Shown one piece after another: positions 27,733-38,498 of a stretch of DNA of 64,000 nucleotides. The notes beneath the pieces are model-generated. The model had not been told where the DNA came from. It saw only the letters and a list, made by a program, of their open reading frames with translations, and did no database searches. Made by a program: the position numbers and the translations under genes. This DNA is from Streptantibioticus silvisoli. GTDB lineage: Bacteria; Actinomycetota; Actinomycetes; Streptomycetales; Streptomycetaceae. The stretch is from NCBI RefSeq assembly GCF_027947535.2, contig NZ_JAAGKO020000003.1, positions 186,001-250,000 of the forward strand, written 5' to 3'. Position 1 is the stretch's first letter; each line of letters opens with the position of its first letter.

Positions 27733-27771
27733 TGACATGTCGAAGGTAAAACGTATCTCGTCGACATGTCA
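27733..27771 (-). promoter_or_regulatory. 11-bp-arm inverted repeat operator (TGACATGTCGA/TCGACATGTCA)
   Basis: Perfect 11-bp arms at 27733-27743 and 27761-27771 separated by 17 bp. Each arm contains the palindrome GACATGTC, the two being centred 28 bp apart. The intervening AAGGTAAAACGTATCTCG is unusually A/T-rich and probably contains promoter elements of the membrane-protein gene. This is the layout of a TetR- or MarR-type repressor site. Confidence 0.65.
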
Positions 27772-28678
27772 ACTGAGGAAGGTGAACTCCGGTGGGTCGT
27801 GAGTCTTCGGCACGCGATGCGGGGCTCGCCGGCCTCGGGCCTCGGCCAGCGGCGATAGCGAGGCGGGCGGGAGCGGGCGCGCTGCCGGTGAGGTCCGGAC
27901 GAGCGAGGGCGTGGCCGGGCGCAGCCGGTGAGGGCGAAACGGGCGAGGGCGGCGCGGGCGCACCCGGTGAGACGGGCGAGGGCGGGGCGGGCGCACCCGA
28001 CGACGGGAGTACGGACACAAGGGTCGTCGGGGGCAAGACCAGCGACAGCAGGGCCGGCGCGGGCAGGACCACCGGCAGAACAGCCAACGACAGCGGGCCG
28101 GCCCGGCAACACGAGCGACCCGGTAGCCGACCGACACCCCCGCCGCCCGCGGCCACCGGAGCATCCGGGCCGCACGAGCCACCGGAGGCTCTGACGACCT
28201 CGCCCGCGGTCAGGGTCGGGGCCCGCTGGGGTGATGCGGTCGGGCGGTTCAACGGTTCAGCGGTCCGAGGGGAGGACGGGCACGGGTTCGGTGCCTGGCC
28301 GCTGGCGGGCGACTCGTCCGGCGGTGCGGCGGTCAGCGGCCGGACCGGCGACCGTGCAGTGCGTCTCGGTGTGGACTGGGCGACACCCCGTCCAACACCG
28401 CCGGAAACGCCCTCGCCGCGGCTCGGCGACATGATCGACGGCGAACCGCCTCCGCCGGGCCGGCCGGCGGCGCTCGGACTACCGCCAGCCGCACTGCCCG
28501 GTGATCGGTGATCGGTGATCGGTGAACGGTGAACGGTGATCGCGCGTTCGCCGAGGTTCTTCGGCTTGCGGGCGGAGCGCTCACGCGGCCAGGGAGCTGC
28601 TCGGCAAGTCCCCGGCAGGCATCGCCGGCATCGGCATGGGCGAAACGTGTCGGTCGGGATGCGCGGGCGCGGGCCTGA
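27772..28678. other. about 900 bp without a supported gene
   Basis: It is G-rich with short duplications. A ~30-nt unit GGGCGAGGGCGG...GGGCGCACCC is repeated near 27938-27999. A 7-nt tandem (GGTGATC/GGTGAAC, six copies) lies at about 28503-28545. Frames are open on both strands, but third-position bias is poor and no protein pattern is recognisable. Confidence 0.5.
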
Positions 28679-28852
28679 TCACTGCGGACCGCCCACCTGG
28701 TCCAGGTCTCCGCAGCGCCACTGGCAGAGCCCGAACCCGCGTCGCGCCGCCCAGCGCGCCACGAGCCCGGTGGCAAGCTCGACAACGTGTTCCCGCAGCA
28801 ACTCACGACAGGCGTAGCAGACTTGGCCGCCCGGACCGCAGCCGAGGTTCAC
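28679..28852 (-). CDS. possible 57-aa Cys-rich protein
   Basis: A short frame starting GTG at 28852 and ending TGA at 28679. It contains five Cys: CGPGGQVCYACRELLREH near the start and LCQWRCGDLDQVGG near the end, with an amphipathic helix between. This is the spacing of a small zinc-ribbon-like or treble-clef fold. Codon third positions are mostly G/C. The ribosome site is weak, so the start is uncertain; a longer version could begin at a non-standard codon. No function recognised; could be a remnant of a larger gene. Confidence 0.4.
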   Translation of the reverse strand: MNLGCGPGGQVCYACRELLREHVVELATGLVARWAARRGFGLCQWRCGDLDQVGGPQ

Positions 28853-28905
28853 ATCTCGGTAACCCGATGGCCGGCCGGCACGTCACCGCCTGCGAGGAGA
28901 CGCGG

Positions 28906-29259
28906 TCAGGCGGGCTGCCACAGCTCGACCCGGTTGCCCTCGGGATCGGTGACCCAGCCGAATCGACCGACACCGTCCATTTCCTGCGTGTCCTCAGCCA
29001 CGTCCGCTCCTGCGGCGCGCAACTGCGCGAGCATCGCGTCCAGGTCGCGGACCCGGAAGTTGAGCATGGTCCGCTGGGCGCGGGCCCCGAAGTAGTCGGT
29101 CTCGGACTCGAAGGTCGCGAAGACCGTCTGTCCGGCTTCCTGACGCCACAGGCCGTTCTCGTCGGCGTCCAGGCCCAGGCAGTCGCGATACCACGCGCCC
29201 AGGGACACGGGGTCGGCGGCGCGCAGGAAGTATCCACCGATTCCAAGTACACGTTCCAT
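28906..29259 (-). CDS. VOC family (glyoxalase/bleomycin resistance-like) protein
   Basis: 117 aa, a single vicinal-oxygen-chelate unit of two beta-alpha-beta-beta-beta modules. It starts GIGGYFLRAADPVSLGAWY and ends GWVTDPEGNRVELWQP, the usual metal-site Glu region. The ATG at 29259 is preceded only by GGCGG. Substrate unknown. The 327 bp upstream (29260-29586) contain no recognised gene. Confidence 0.88.
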   Translation of the reverse strand: MERVLGIGGYFLRAADPVSLGAWYRDCLGLDADENGLWRQEAGQTVFATFESETDYFGARAQRTMLNFRVRDLDAMLAQLRAAGADVAEDTQEMDGVGRFGWVTDPEGNRVELWQPA

Positions 29260-29586
29260 GCCGCCATTTTGCCAGGCCGGCGGCCGGGCGGACCGACACC
29301 ACACCACCGTCCGCTCCCCCGGCCCCGATCGCGGAGGCACGCGTCAGCGTGGGGTGGGAGGACGGTGTCGGTGCGCCGTCGGCGGGTACGGTGCCCGAGG
29401 CGGTTGAGGCCCGGTCGCGACGGCCCCTTGTGCGGGGGCCTTCGCCGCCGGCACAGGTCCGGATCGTCCAACGCGACTCGGTGAAGCGCAACCCCTGTGC
29501 CGTCAGACCGAGTTGCCGGCCGAGGCGGAGGCCGTGAACACCTCGGTACGACCGTTCCCGGTGCGGGCCGCAGTCGTCGGGGCACA

Positions 29587-30374
29587 TCACGCCGCGCCGG
29601 GCAACGGCGGTCGGGCGCGGTCCAGCAAGTGACGCACCGTCAGACCATCGGCGGCCAGGGCGGTCACCAGGACGGCGGGGCCGGCCAGGGGCGTCACGAG
29701 GGCCACTCCGTCACCCCGGTCGGCGGACAACCGGGTCACGTTCGGCGGAGCGTCGATGAACTCCGGTGCCACGAGCAGCAGTTGGCCGACCGCGCGGCGG
29801 CCGCCGAGGACCGCGGGGCCGTCCCAGCCCGGTTCGCCCGGGCCGAGAGCCAACTCCTGTTCCAGCAGCGGCTGTCCGTCCAGGGTGGCCGTCAGACGAC
29901 TCGTCAGGTGGCCGGGCGCCTCACCCGCGCGGCCCAGCACCTGGATCTCCCGCAGTACGAGCCGTGCCCCCGCCGTCAGCCGTATCCGGGTGGTGACCGC
30001 GAGGTCGCTGCCGGCCGCCGCGATCAACGGCTCGGGCTCCCAGTGCAGTTCGGCGTTCCGACCCACCGTCAGGTTCGTGTCGTACGTCGCACGTGCGCCG
30101 TCGGCTCCGGGCAGGGCGACGGTCGCGGCCGCCGAGCCGACCAGCAGCCGTGCGCCGGCGGCCACCTCGGCGTCCAGCGCCAGCCGGTCGCCACCCAGCG
30201 GAGCGCACATCGCGCCGACCACGGTGACCCGGGCCCAGCCGGGCGCCGACCGGGTGCGGCGCAGCGCCAGCGGTCCGTCGCCGGCCAGCAGGGGCAGCGC
30301 CGTGCCGCCGCGGCCGTCGGGTACCGCGGCGATCCGGGCGGCGGCCCGTACCCCGCGGACCGCCGGCGGCGCCG

Positions 30375-30378
<4 letters not shown>
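29587..30378 (-). CDS. ureD: urease accessory protein UreD
   Basis: Scaffold of the UreD-UreF-UreG complex that delivers nickel to apo-urease. 263 aa. Recognised by [18 protein letters not shown], the [16 protein letters not shown] segment and [17 protein letters not shown], typical of actinobacterial UreD. Its ATG (30378) overlaps the ureG stop by 4 bp (ATGA), so translation is coupled. Last gene of the ureABCFGD operon. Confidence 0.93.
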
Positions 30379-31070
<692 letters not shown>

Positions 31071-31137
31071 GTCCGCCTCCAGGGGGTCTACGTGAACGGG
31101 TGGGCCGCGTACGACTTGTGACGTGATGTCAGGTGCT

Positions 31138-31844
31138 TCATGACGCGAACAGGCGTACCGGCCAGGCGGCGTGGTCCTCGGCGAACAGGTCGAGCAGCGG
31201 GGCGGAGGCGGCGGGCAGCGCGCTGGTGCCCCCGGTGCGCGCGGCGAGGGCGTGTTCCTCGGCGCGCCGGGCGACGCGGTCGGTCTGCGGTGCCAGGCGG
31301 GCCAGCACGGCGGTGGCGTGGAACGGGTCGAGGCTCAGCAGCCGCACCACCGCGGTCGCCGGACCGCTGACCGACTCGTGGGCGGCCGCGTGGGCGGCGT
31401 CCAGCGGGTCGAGTCCGGCCGCCGCGGCGGTCAGTCCCAGGACGACGCTGTGGTGCGCGCCGCGCGGCCGGGACGCGGCCAGTTCCTCCAGCGCCGGGGA
31501 CGGCCAGACGGCCCGGGCGGCCCGGGTCAGCTGGCGGCCGAGCCGGCGGGAGGTGGCGCGCAGCGCCGGTGAGGGGGTGCGCGCGTCGGCCGCGTCGTCC
31601 AGCGCCCGGGGGTCCACGCCGGCCGCCGCGGCCGCCGCCAGCGCCGCGGCGACCAGTCCGGTGGTGGCGAGCCGGCCCCGGCAGAACTCCTCCAGGTCGG
31701 CGGCGCCGGTGATCCGGCCGGCCTTCACCGCGGCCTCCGCGCCGCCGGAGTGGGCGTGCCCGCCGGCCGGGAACCGTCCGTCGGCCAGGACGAGCAGTGC
31801 GGCGCGGGCCGGGTGCCGCCGCTCCCCGTGCGTGGCGGCCGTCA

Positions 31845-31845
<1 letters not shown>
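31138..31845 (-). CDS. ureF: urease accessory protein UreF
   Basis: Bridges UreD and UreG in the maturation complex. 235 aa, all-alpha. Typical segments: [19 protein letters not shown] near the start and [16 protein letters not shown] toward the end. Its ATG at 31845 overlaps the ureC stop by one base (TGATG), so it is translationally coupled to ureC. 67 bp separate it from ureG. Confidence 0.93.
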
Positions 31846-33558
<1,713 letters not shown>

Positions 33559-33566
<8 letters not shown>

Positions 33567-33870
33567 CGAGGGCTCCGGCGGTCTCGCCGCGCAGCCCCGG
33601 CACGATCCGGGCACCGCCGATCGGCACGAGGTCGACCTCGACCGGGATGCCCGGCTCGAAGCGCACCGCGGTGCCGGCCGCGATGGACAGCCGCCGGCCG
33701 CGCGCGGCCGCCCGGTCGAAGCGCAGACCGGGGTTGGCCTCGGCGAAGTGGTAATGGGAGCCGACCTGCACCGGCCGGTCGGCCTCGTTGAGCACGGTCA
33801 GCCGGGTCACCGGCAGCCCCTCGTTGAGGACGACGGGCGCGGCTGCGGTGACGATCTCTCCGGGGATCAC
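33559..33870 (-). CDS. ureB: urease beta subunit UreB
   Basis: Small structural subunit, 103 aa: [39 protein letters not shown] and GTAVRFEPG match the family. GTG start at 33870 behind GGAGG. Overlaps ureC by 8 bp. It is separated from ureA by 236 bp of G-rich repeats, whereas these genes usually abut. Confidence 0.95.
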
Positions 33871-34106
33871 GGGGCCTCCGGGGCGGGGACGGTGAGCGGA
33901 CCGGGCGCCGTTCGCGCGCGACCGGCGGTGGGTGCGGGCGACCGGTGATGGTCCGTGCGGGCGGCGGTGGGTGCGGGTGGCCAACGGTGGTCGCGTGCGG
34001 GCGGTCGTGGCTGCGGGCGGCCAGCGGTGGCTGCGGGCGGGCGGCGGTCGGTGCGGCGAGCGGCGGCGATCGCGGGCGGCTGGTTCAGCCGATGGGGACG
34101 GTCGGT
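33871..34106. repeat. G-rich degenerate repeat between ureA and ureB
   Basis: 236 bp built of variants of GCGGGCGGCGGTGGGTGCGGG and GGCCAACGGTGG. It splits the urease structural genes and encodes nothing recognisable. It may be an expanded minisatellite, possibly with structure in the mRNA. Confidence 0.55.
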
Positions 34107-34409
34107 TCAGACGATGGGGGCGTGGACGGTGACGAGTTTGGTGCCGTCCGGGAAGGTGGCCTCCACCTGGACGTCGGACAGCATCTCCGGGATGCCGGAC
34201 ATCACGTCGTCGCGGGTCAGCACCGTGCGGCCGGAGATCATCAGTTCGGCGACGGTACGGCCGTCCCGGGCGCCTTCCAGGATGTGCGAGGTGATGAGGG
34301 CGACCGCCTCCGGGTGGTTGAGCTTCAGACCGCGCGCCCGCCGCCGTTCGGCGACGTCCGCGGCGACGTGGATCATCAGCCGTTCCTGCTCGTGCGGGGT
34401 CAGACGCAC
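34107..34409 (-). CDS. ureA: urease gamma subunit UreA
   Basis: 100 aa, the family length. [40 protein letters not shown] and [17 protein letters not shown] are diagnostic. GTG at 34409 is preferred because AGGTGA lies 6 nt before it and the length then matches homologues; a GTG three codons earlier (34418) is possible. First gene of the operon. No nitrogen-regulator site was recognised upstream. Confidence 0.95.
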   Translation of the reverse strand: MRLTPHEQERLMIHVAADVAERRRARGLKLNHPEAVALITSHILEGARDGRTVAELMISGRTVLTRDDVMSGIPEMLSDVQVEATFPDGTKLVTVHAPIV

Positions 34410-34680
34410 ACGTATCACCTCACTGGCTCCGGTCGGCGGACCACTCGACGCCAGACTTTTACCGACTGGTTTCACCCGCGCCTCGGGCGCGTTTCCGGTC
34501 TGTTAACCATCCGCGTACAGAACATCCCGACGAGCCGCTTTTCCGACGATCGCTTTGGATCCGCAGACCAGGGACGCCCCGAGGGCGATCGAATGCGACA
34601 CGGCGACACGGCGACTCCCGGGTAACTTCCGCCGCTTTTCCGGCCATCACACCAACCGCCACTCCAAGGGCGCATGCAAG

Positions 34681-34699
34681 TAAGGTTAGCCTTGCCTTA
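34681..34699 (+). promoter_or_regulatory. iron box (DtxR/IdeR/DmdR-type operator)
   Basis: TAAGGTTAGCCTTGCCTTA matches the actinobacterial iron box (T-A-GGTTAG-CT-ACCT-A) at nearly all conserved positions. It lies 54 bp before the DoxX-family start, in an A/T-rich patch. DtxR-family repressors bind such sites with Fe(II), so the DoxX gene should be induced on iron starvation. Confidence 0.8.
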
Positions 34700-34752
34700 G
34701 TATCGAGGCGTTCGCACGCTCCCCGTTCACCGGGCCCCTGCCGGAGGTATCC

Positions 34753-35433
34753 ATGTCCACCCCCGTTCCCGCCCTGACCCGTTCACGGATCGACGCGGCA
34801 CCGCCGTACGTCCTCGCGCTCTTCCGGATCGTCACCGGTCTGCTGTTCGCCTGTCACGGCGCGGCGGGCCTGTTCGGCCTGTTCGGCGGCACGCCCGGCG
34901 GCGGTCCGGCGACGGGGGCGTGGCCCGGCTGGTGGGCGGCCGCCATCCAGTTCGCCGGCGGCCTGCTCGTCCTGCTCGGGCTCGGCACCCGCGTCGCGGC
35001 GCTGATCTGCTCGGGATCGATGGCCTACGCGTACTTCACCGTGCACGCCGGCCACTCGCTGCTGCCGATCCAGAACGGCGGCGAGCCATCGGTGCTGTTC
35101 TGCTGGAGCTTCCTGCTGATAGCCGCTTTCGGCGCCGGCACCTGGTCGTTGTCCGGCCTGACCAGCCGCCGTACGAACGCCCCCGCCCGCCCCGGCACCC
35201 GCGCCGCGCTCCCCCACGTTCCGCTGGCCGCACCGGGTTCGGCGGGTTCACCAGTTCCGGCGGTTGCGCACACCGCACCGGCTCCGGGGGTTCCGGCGGG
35301 CTCGCCGACCGCACCGGCTCCGGGGGTTCCGGCGGGCTCGAAGACCGCACCGGCCGCCGTGGGTGCACCGGCCGCACCGGTCCCGGCGGGTCCGCCGACA
35401 CCGGCCGACGCGGGCGAGGGCGTCGCCGACTGA
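34753..35433 (+). CDS. DoxX family membrane protein, predicted iron-regulated
   Basis: 226 aa. The DoxX domain with four membrane segments occupies residues 15-140 (LALFRIVTGLLFACHGAAGL, AAIQFAGGLLVLLGLGTRVA, FCWSFLLIAAFGAGTWSL). In actinobacteria DoxX proteins are linked to redox and thiol stress. The C-terminal ~75 residues are Ala/Pro-rich with two copies of TAPAPGVPAGS, probably outside the membrane and disordered. GGAGG before the ATG at 34753; iron box upstream. Confidence 0.87.
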   Translation: MSTPVPALTRSRIDAAPPYVLALFRIVTGLLFACHGAAGLFGLFGGTPGGGPATGAWPGWWAAAIQFAGGLLVLLGLGTRVAALICSGSMAYAYFTVHAGHSLLPIQNGGEPSVLFCWSFLLIAAFGAGTWSLSGLTSRRTNAPARPGTRAALPHVPLAAPGSAGSPVPAVAHTAPAPGVPAGSPTAPAPGVPAGSKTAPAAVGAPAAPVPAGPPTPADAGEGVAD

Positions 35434-35441
35434 GGCACCGC

Positions 35442-35473
35442 GGCGGGGCGGGTCCCGGGACGCCCGCCCCGCC
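35442..35473. terminator. strong GC hairpin, likely terminator of the DoxX gene
   Basis: GGCGGGGCGGG (35442-35452) pairs perfectly with CCCGCCCCGCC (35463-35473) over a 10-nt loop, 9 bp after the stop codon. There is no T-tract, as is common for streptomycete terminators. Confidence 0.6.
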
Positions 35474-35656
35474 GGGGCCCTCACTCCGGCGGCCGTCGGC
35501 TCTCAGGGTGAACGCGTTACGTCCGCGCACCGCTCCCACCGGCGGCTTTACCCGAACACCCGATCACTCTCCAGCGTTTCGCGGTCGAAATGCCGCCGGG
35601 GGGTGCGCGAAGATCCGGGAACCACAAGCCCCCGCCGGCACGGCGGGGCGCTCCGG

Positions 35657-35847
35657 GCGAACGCCGAGTCCTGCCGCGCCCGGGGTGCCAGGTCGAGGCC
35701 ATAGCGGGCAGGAGCGGAGGACCCGAGCTTCACGGGGTCAGCCGGAACACGGAAGGCCCCTCGGGGTGAAGCCGCACCAGCGGCCGGGCAACTTCGCCTG
35801 CCCGAACCCGACAGGCACTCCTTCGTAGGCGGTCGACGAAGGAGTGC
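35657..35847 (+). promoter_or_regulatory. ydaO/yuaA-type c-di-AMP riboswitch with ribosome-site sequestering hairpin
   Basis: Conserved segments occur in order: AACGCCGAGTCCTG (35660), AGGAGCGGAGGACCCGAG, CGGGGTGAAGCCGC, GCCGGGCAACTTCG, and CTGCCCGAACCCGACAG before CTTCGTAGGCG (35831). P1 can form from CGCC (35662) and GGCG (35828). GCACTCCTTCGT (35815-35826) is perfectly complementary to ACGAAGGAGTGC (35836-35847), which contains the AAGGAG ribosome site of the C40 peptidase, so ligand state can expose or hide it. In streptomycetes this riboswitch class precedes cell-wall hydrolase genes; c-di-AMP turns them off. Confidence 0.88.
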
Positions 35848-35849
35848 GC

Positions 35850-36332
35850 ATGCCCGCGCCCATATCCACCTCACAGCGGTCGCCCCGGCAGCTTCGCCGT
35901 GCCGGGACCACCGCCTTCCTGACCGCCGCGCTCGCCGGAAGCCTGCTCGCCCCGGGGCTCGCACCACCCGCCGACGCCGCAGCGGTGGCCGCCCGGGCCC
36001 TGCACGTCGCCGCCGCGCAAAGCGGCGCGCCGTACCAGTGGGGCGCCTCGGGTCCGTACCGGTTCGACTGCTCCGGGCTGACGTTCTACGCCTTCCGGGC
36101 GGCCGGCCGGCGGCTGCCCAGGACCGCCGCCGCCCAGTACGCCCGCAGCCGGCACATCTCCGCGGCCTCCCGCACCCCCGGCGACCTGGTCTTCTTCCAC
36201 ACCGGCCGCTACGTGTACCACGTGGGCTTCTACGCCGGCCACAACAAGATCTGGCACGCCCCGCACACCGGCGCCCGGGTCCGCCTCGAACGGATCTGGA
36301 CGCACGCGGTCTGGTACGGCCGCATCGCCTGA
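35850..36332 (+). CDS. NlpC/P60 (C40) secreted cell-wall peptidase
   Basis: 160 aa. Signal peptide about 1-45 (RR then hydrophobic, ADAAA). The catalytic domain has the Cys in RFDCSGLT (C74), His in VYHVGFYAGH (H124) and a polar third residue in NKIWHAPHTG. It cleaves peptidoglycan stem peptides. AAGGAG lies 5 nt before the ATG at 35850. Its leader is a c-di-AMP riboswitch, so expression should fall when c-di-AMP is high. Confidence 0.92.
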   Translation: MPAPISTSQRSPRQLRRAGTTAFLTAALAGSLLAPGLAPPADAAAVAARALHVAAAQSGAPYQWGASGPYRFDCSGLTFYAFRAAGRRLPRTAAAQYARSRHISAASRTPGDLVFFHTGRYVYHVGFYAGHNKIWHAPHTGARVRLERIWTHAVWYGRIA

Positions 36333-36473
36333 CCACGGGAGCGGCCCAGTCGTGGCGCGGGTCGGTCGCGCGGCGGGCGGTGTCGCGGCGGGGCCATCGC
36401 GCGCGGGGCCATCGCGCGGCCGGGTGCGCGTATTGCCCGGGCGTGCCGCGCGCCGCTTCGTTAGCGTGCCGTC

Positions 36474-36863
36474 ATGACCTTCCTCAACCCGGTGCGGAAC
36501 ATCACCTTCGACGCCCATGACCCCTACGCGGTGGCCCGGTTCTGGGCGGCGCTGACCGGCTACGCGCTCGGCGACGCCGCCCCCGGGGACGAGGAGGTGC
36601 AGCTCGACCCGGCCCAACAGGGAGCGCCGGGGCTGCTGTTCCTGCGGGTGCCGGACGACAAGAAGGTCAAGAACCGCGTCCACCTCGACATCCAGCCGCC
36701 CTCCGGCACCCGCGACGCCGAGGTAGAACGCCTGCGGGCCCTCGGAGCGACCGTGCTGGACGACCTGCGCACCCCCGACGGCCTGGGATGGGTCGTCATG
36801 GCCGACATCGAGGGCAACGAATTCTGCGTCGAACGCAGCGCGGTCGAACGCGGCCTGGCCTGA
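36474..36863 (+). CDS. VOC family (glyoxalase-like) protein
   Basis: 129 aa. One VOC unit: NPVRNITFDAHDPYAVARFW at the start and MADIEGNEFCVE near the end, with the NRVHLDIQP central strand of the glyoxalase_6 type. The ATG is at 36474; ribosome site weak (possibly leaderless). Substrate unknown. The following 257 bp hold no gene. Confidence 0.88.
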   Translation: MTFLNPVRNITFDAHDPYAVARFWAALTGYALGDAAPGDEEVQLDPAQQGAPGLLFLRVPDDKKVKNRVHLDIQPPSGTRDAEVERLRALGATVLDDLRTPDGLGWVVMADIEGNEFCVERSAVERGLA

Positions 36864-37120
36864 CGGGAGCCGGTCCGCAGGAAGTCGGCCCGCCGGAGGT
36901 ACCCGCCGCGCGCCCCCGGCACCCTCGCCCCGCACTTCCGGCACCCTCGCGCCCGGCACCCCCGGCACCCCGCGCCCGCCGTCCCCACGCCTACCGTCCC
37001 CGGTCGCCGGAGCCCGCGAACCCGGCGCCGCGGCCCGCGTACCCACGGCACGAATGCGGTTGCCCGCGGGTTCGGTGTGATCCACCATGACCACGCCGAA
37101 CGCACGAAGGAGAACCAGCC

Positions 37121-37813
37121 GTGGACCTGCCCGACTTCCGCCCCGCGCCCAACCAGGGCGGGGACCCGGGGCTGTACGAGATCGAGAACCGGGCGCTCGA
37201 TCCGCGCGGGCTGGTCCTCGACGCGATGCGCCGGGCCGCGCCGTGGGCCGGCCGCACCCTGCTCGATCTGGGGTGCGGCAGCGGTTTCTGGCTGCCCGGT
37301 TACGCCGCCGAGGCGTCCGAAACGATCGGCGTGGAACCCGATCCGCGCCTGGTCCCGCTGGCGGCGGCCCGCGACCCACGGGCCCGAGTGCTCGCCGGTT
37401 CCGCCGAGCACCTGCCGCTGCCGGACGCCTCGGTCGACGTCGTCCACGCCCGGTTCGCGTACTTCTTCGGGGCCGGCGCGGAGGCCGGCCTGGCGGAGGT
37501 CACGCGAGTACTGCGGCCGGGCGGCGCGCTGGTGGTCGTCGACAACGACTGGCGTGCCGGGGAGTTCGCCGACCTGCTCAACGCCCTCCCCCACGCCACG
37601 GCCCACGAACACGGCCGCCACACCGACACCTGGTGGGCCGAACGGGGTGCCGAACGCACCGAGGTCATGAGCGACTGGCGCTTCGACTCCCGCACCGACT
37701 TCGAGTCCGTCCTGCGCCTGGAGTTCCCCGGTCACGCCGACACCTGGCTCACCGCCCACCCGGACGCCCTCGGCCTGACGTACGGGTATCTGCTGTTCAC
37801 GGTACGTCGGTAG
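37121..37813 (+). CDS. class I SAM-dependent methyltransferase
   Basis: 230 aa. The SAM site is TLLDLGCGSGFWLPGYA (about residue 46), then IGVEPDPRLVPLA (acidic ribose-binding residue) and LPLPDASVDVVHARFAYF (motif of Methyltransf_11). VTRVLRPGGALVVVDND is motif III. GTG start at 37121 behind AAGGAG. The acceptor is unknown and neighbours give no pathway. Confidence 0.9.
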   Translation: MDLPDFRPAPNQGGDPGLYEIENRALDPRGLVLDAMRRAAPWAGRTLLDLGCGSGFWLPGYAAEASETIGVEPDPRLVPLAAARDPRARVLAGSAEHLPLPDASVDVVHARFAYFFGAGAEAGLAEVTRVLRPGGALVVVDNDWRAGEFADLLNALPHATAHEHGRHTDTWWAERGAERTEVMSDWRFDSRTDFESVLRLEFPGHADTWLTAHPDALGLTYGYLLFTVRR

Positions 37814-37837
37814 GCGTTGCTGGGGGGCGGGTGATCC

Positions 37838-38060
37838 GGTGGTGACGTTCCCCGCGAGCGGGTGAAGGGGGTGCGGTGGTTGACGTCCCCCCGAGCGACG
37901 GGTGAATGCGGTGCGGTGGTTGACGTTCCGGGAGAGGCGGGTGGACCCGGTGCGGTGGTCGACGCTCCCCGGCAGGCGAGTGAAACCCGGTGCGATGGTC
38001 GACGTCCCTCCGGGGGGAGGAACCCGGTGCGGTGGTTGACGTCCCCGGTACGGCCCGGCG
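37838..38060. repeat. about 40-nt-spaced direct repeats (GTGCGGTGGTTGACG)
   Basis: GTGCGGTGGT(T/C)GACG begins at 37871, 37911, 37950, 37990 (one mismatch) and 38027, with a degenerate copy at 37838. Intervals are 37-40 nt. The intervening ~25 nt differ between copies but share G-rich character. Lies between the methyltransferase and the Fic-type toxin genes, at their convergent ends. Confidence 0.75.
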
Positions 38061-38102
38061 CATCGTGGCCTGCGCGCGCGACGCGGTGGCCCGCGTTCGC
38101 GG

Positions 38103-38498
38103 TCAGACCTGCGGCGGTGTGTCGAGGCCGTCGGTCCAGCCGCGCAGTTCGTCGGCGATGCGGTCCAGATCGGCGGTGCCGTCGCTGACGAGGCGGGCCA
38201 GGTCGCGGACCCGCTCCGGCGAGGTGACCACCTTCAGGCCGGCGGCCACCAGGTACGCGTAGGCCACCGCTGAGGCGAACAGCGCGTTGGACCGCTCCAA
38301 CGCCGGTACGTGAAGCAGCAGTTGCAGTAAGGACGCGGCGCGCTGCTGGGGGTCGGGGTAGATCTCGGTGCCGAATATCTCGGCCTCGTGCCGGGCGACG
38401 GCGGCCACCAGCGCACCCCAGTCGGTCACCTGGGGGTCTCCGGGCGTGCTGTTCTCGGCGACCATCAACAACCAGGCGAGATCGATACGAAGGGTCAC
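38103..38498 (-). CDS. Fic/Doc-type toxin component with degenerate active-site motif
   Basis: 131 aa, resembling actinobacterial proteins annotated as Fic-family toxin of a toxin-antitoxin pair. The fold is suggested by ALVAAVARHEAEIFGTEIYPD, the helix of the Fic region HVPALERSNALFASAVAYAYLV, and RVRDLARLVSDGTADLDRIADEL. Where Doc/Fic has HPFxxGN(K/R)R, this protein keeps His and Asn but lacks the Gly-Asn-Lys/Arg anion-binding core, so AMP- or phospho-transfer is doubtful. GTG at 38498 overlaps the antitoxin stop by 4 bp (GTGA). Confidence 0.75.
   Translation of the reverse strand: MTLRIDLAWLLMVAENSTPGDPQVTDWGALVAAVARHEAEIFGTEIYPDPQQRAASLLQLLLHVPALERSNALFASAVAYAYLVAAGLKVVTSPERVRDLARLVSDGTADLDRIADELRGWTDGLDTPPQV

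Noticed and set aside
27792-28511. 239-codon plus-strand frame
   Set aside because: Poor third-position G/C bias, repetitive Gly/Ala/Thr translation and no ribosome site.
36864-37120. possible small gene between VOC and methyltransferase genes
   Set aside because: CGCACCC/CCCGGCACC repeats only; no start with a ribosome site and no consistent frame.
37838-38060. CRISPR-like array with short repeats
   Set aside because: Intervals of about 25 nt are similar to each other in composition, repeats are imperfect and no cas genes are present.
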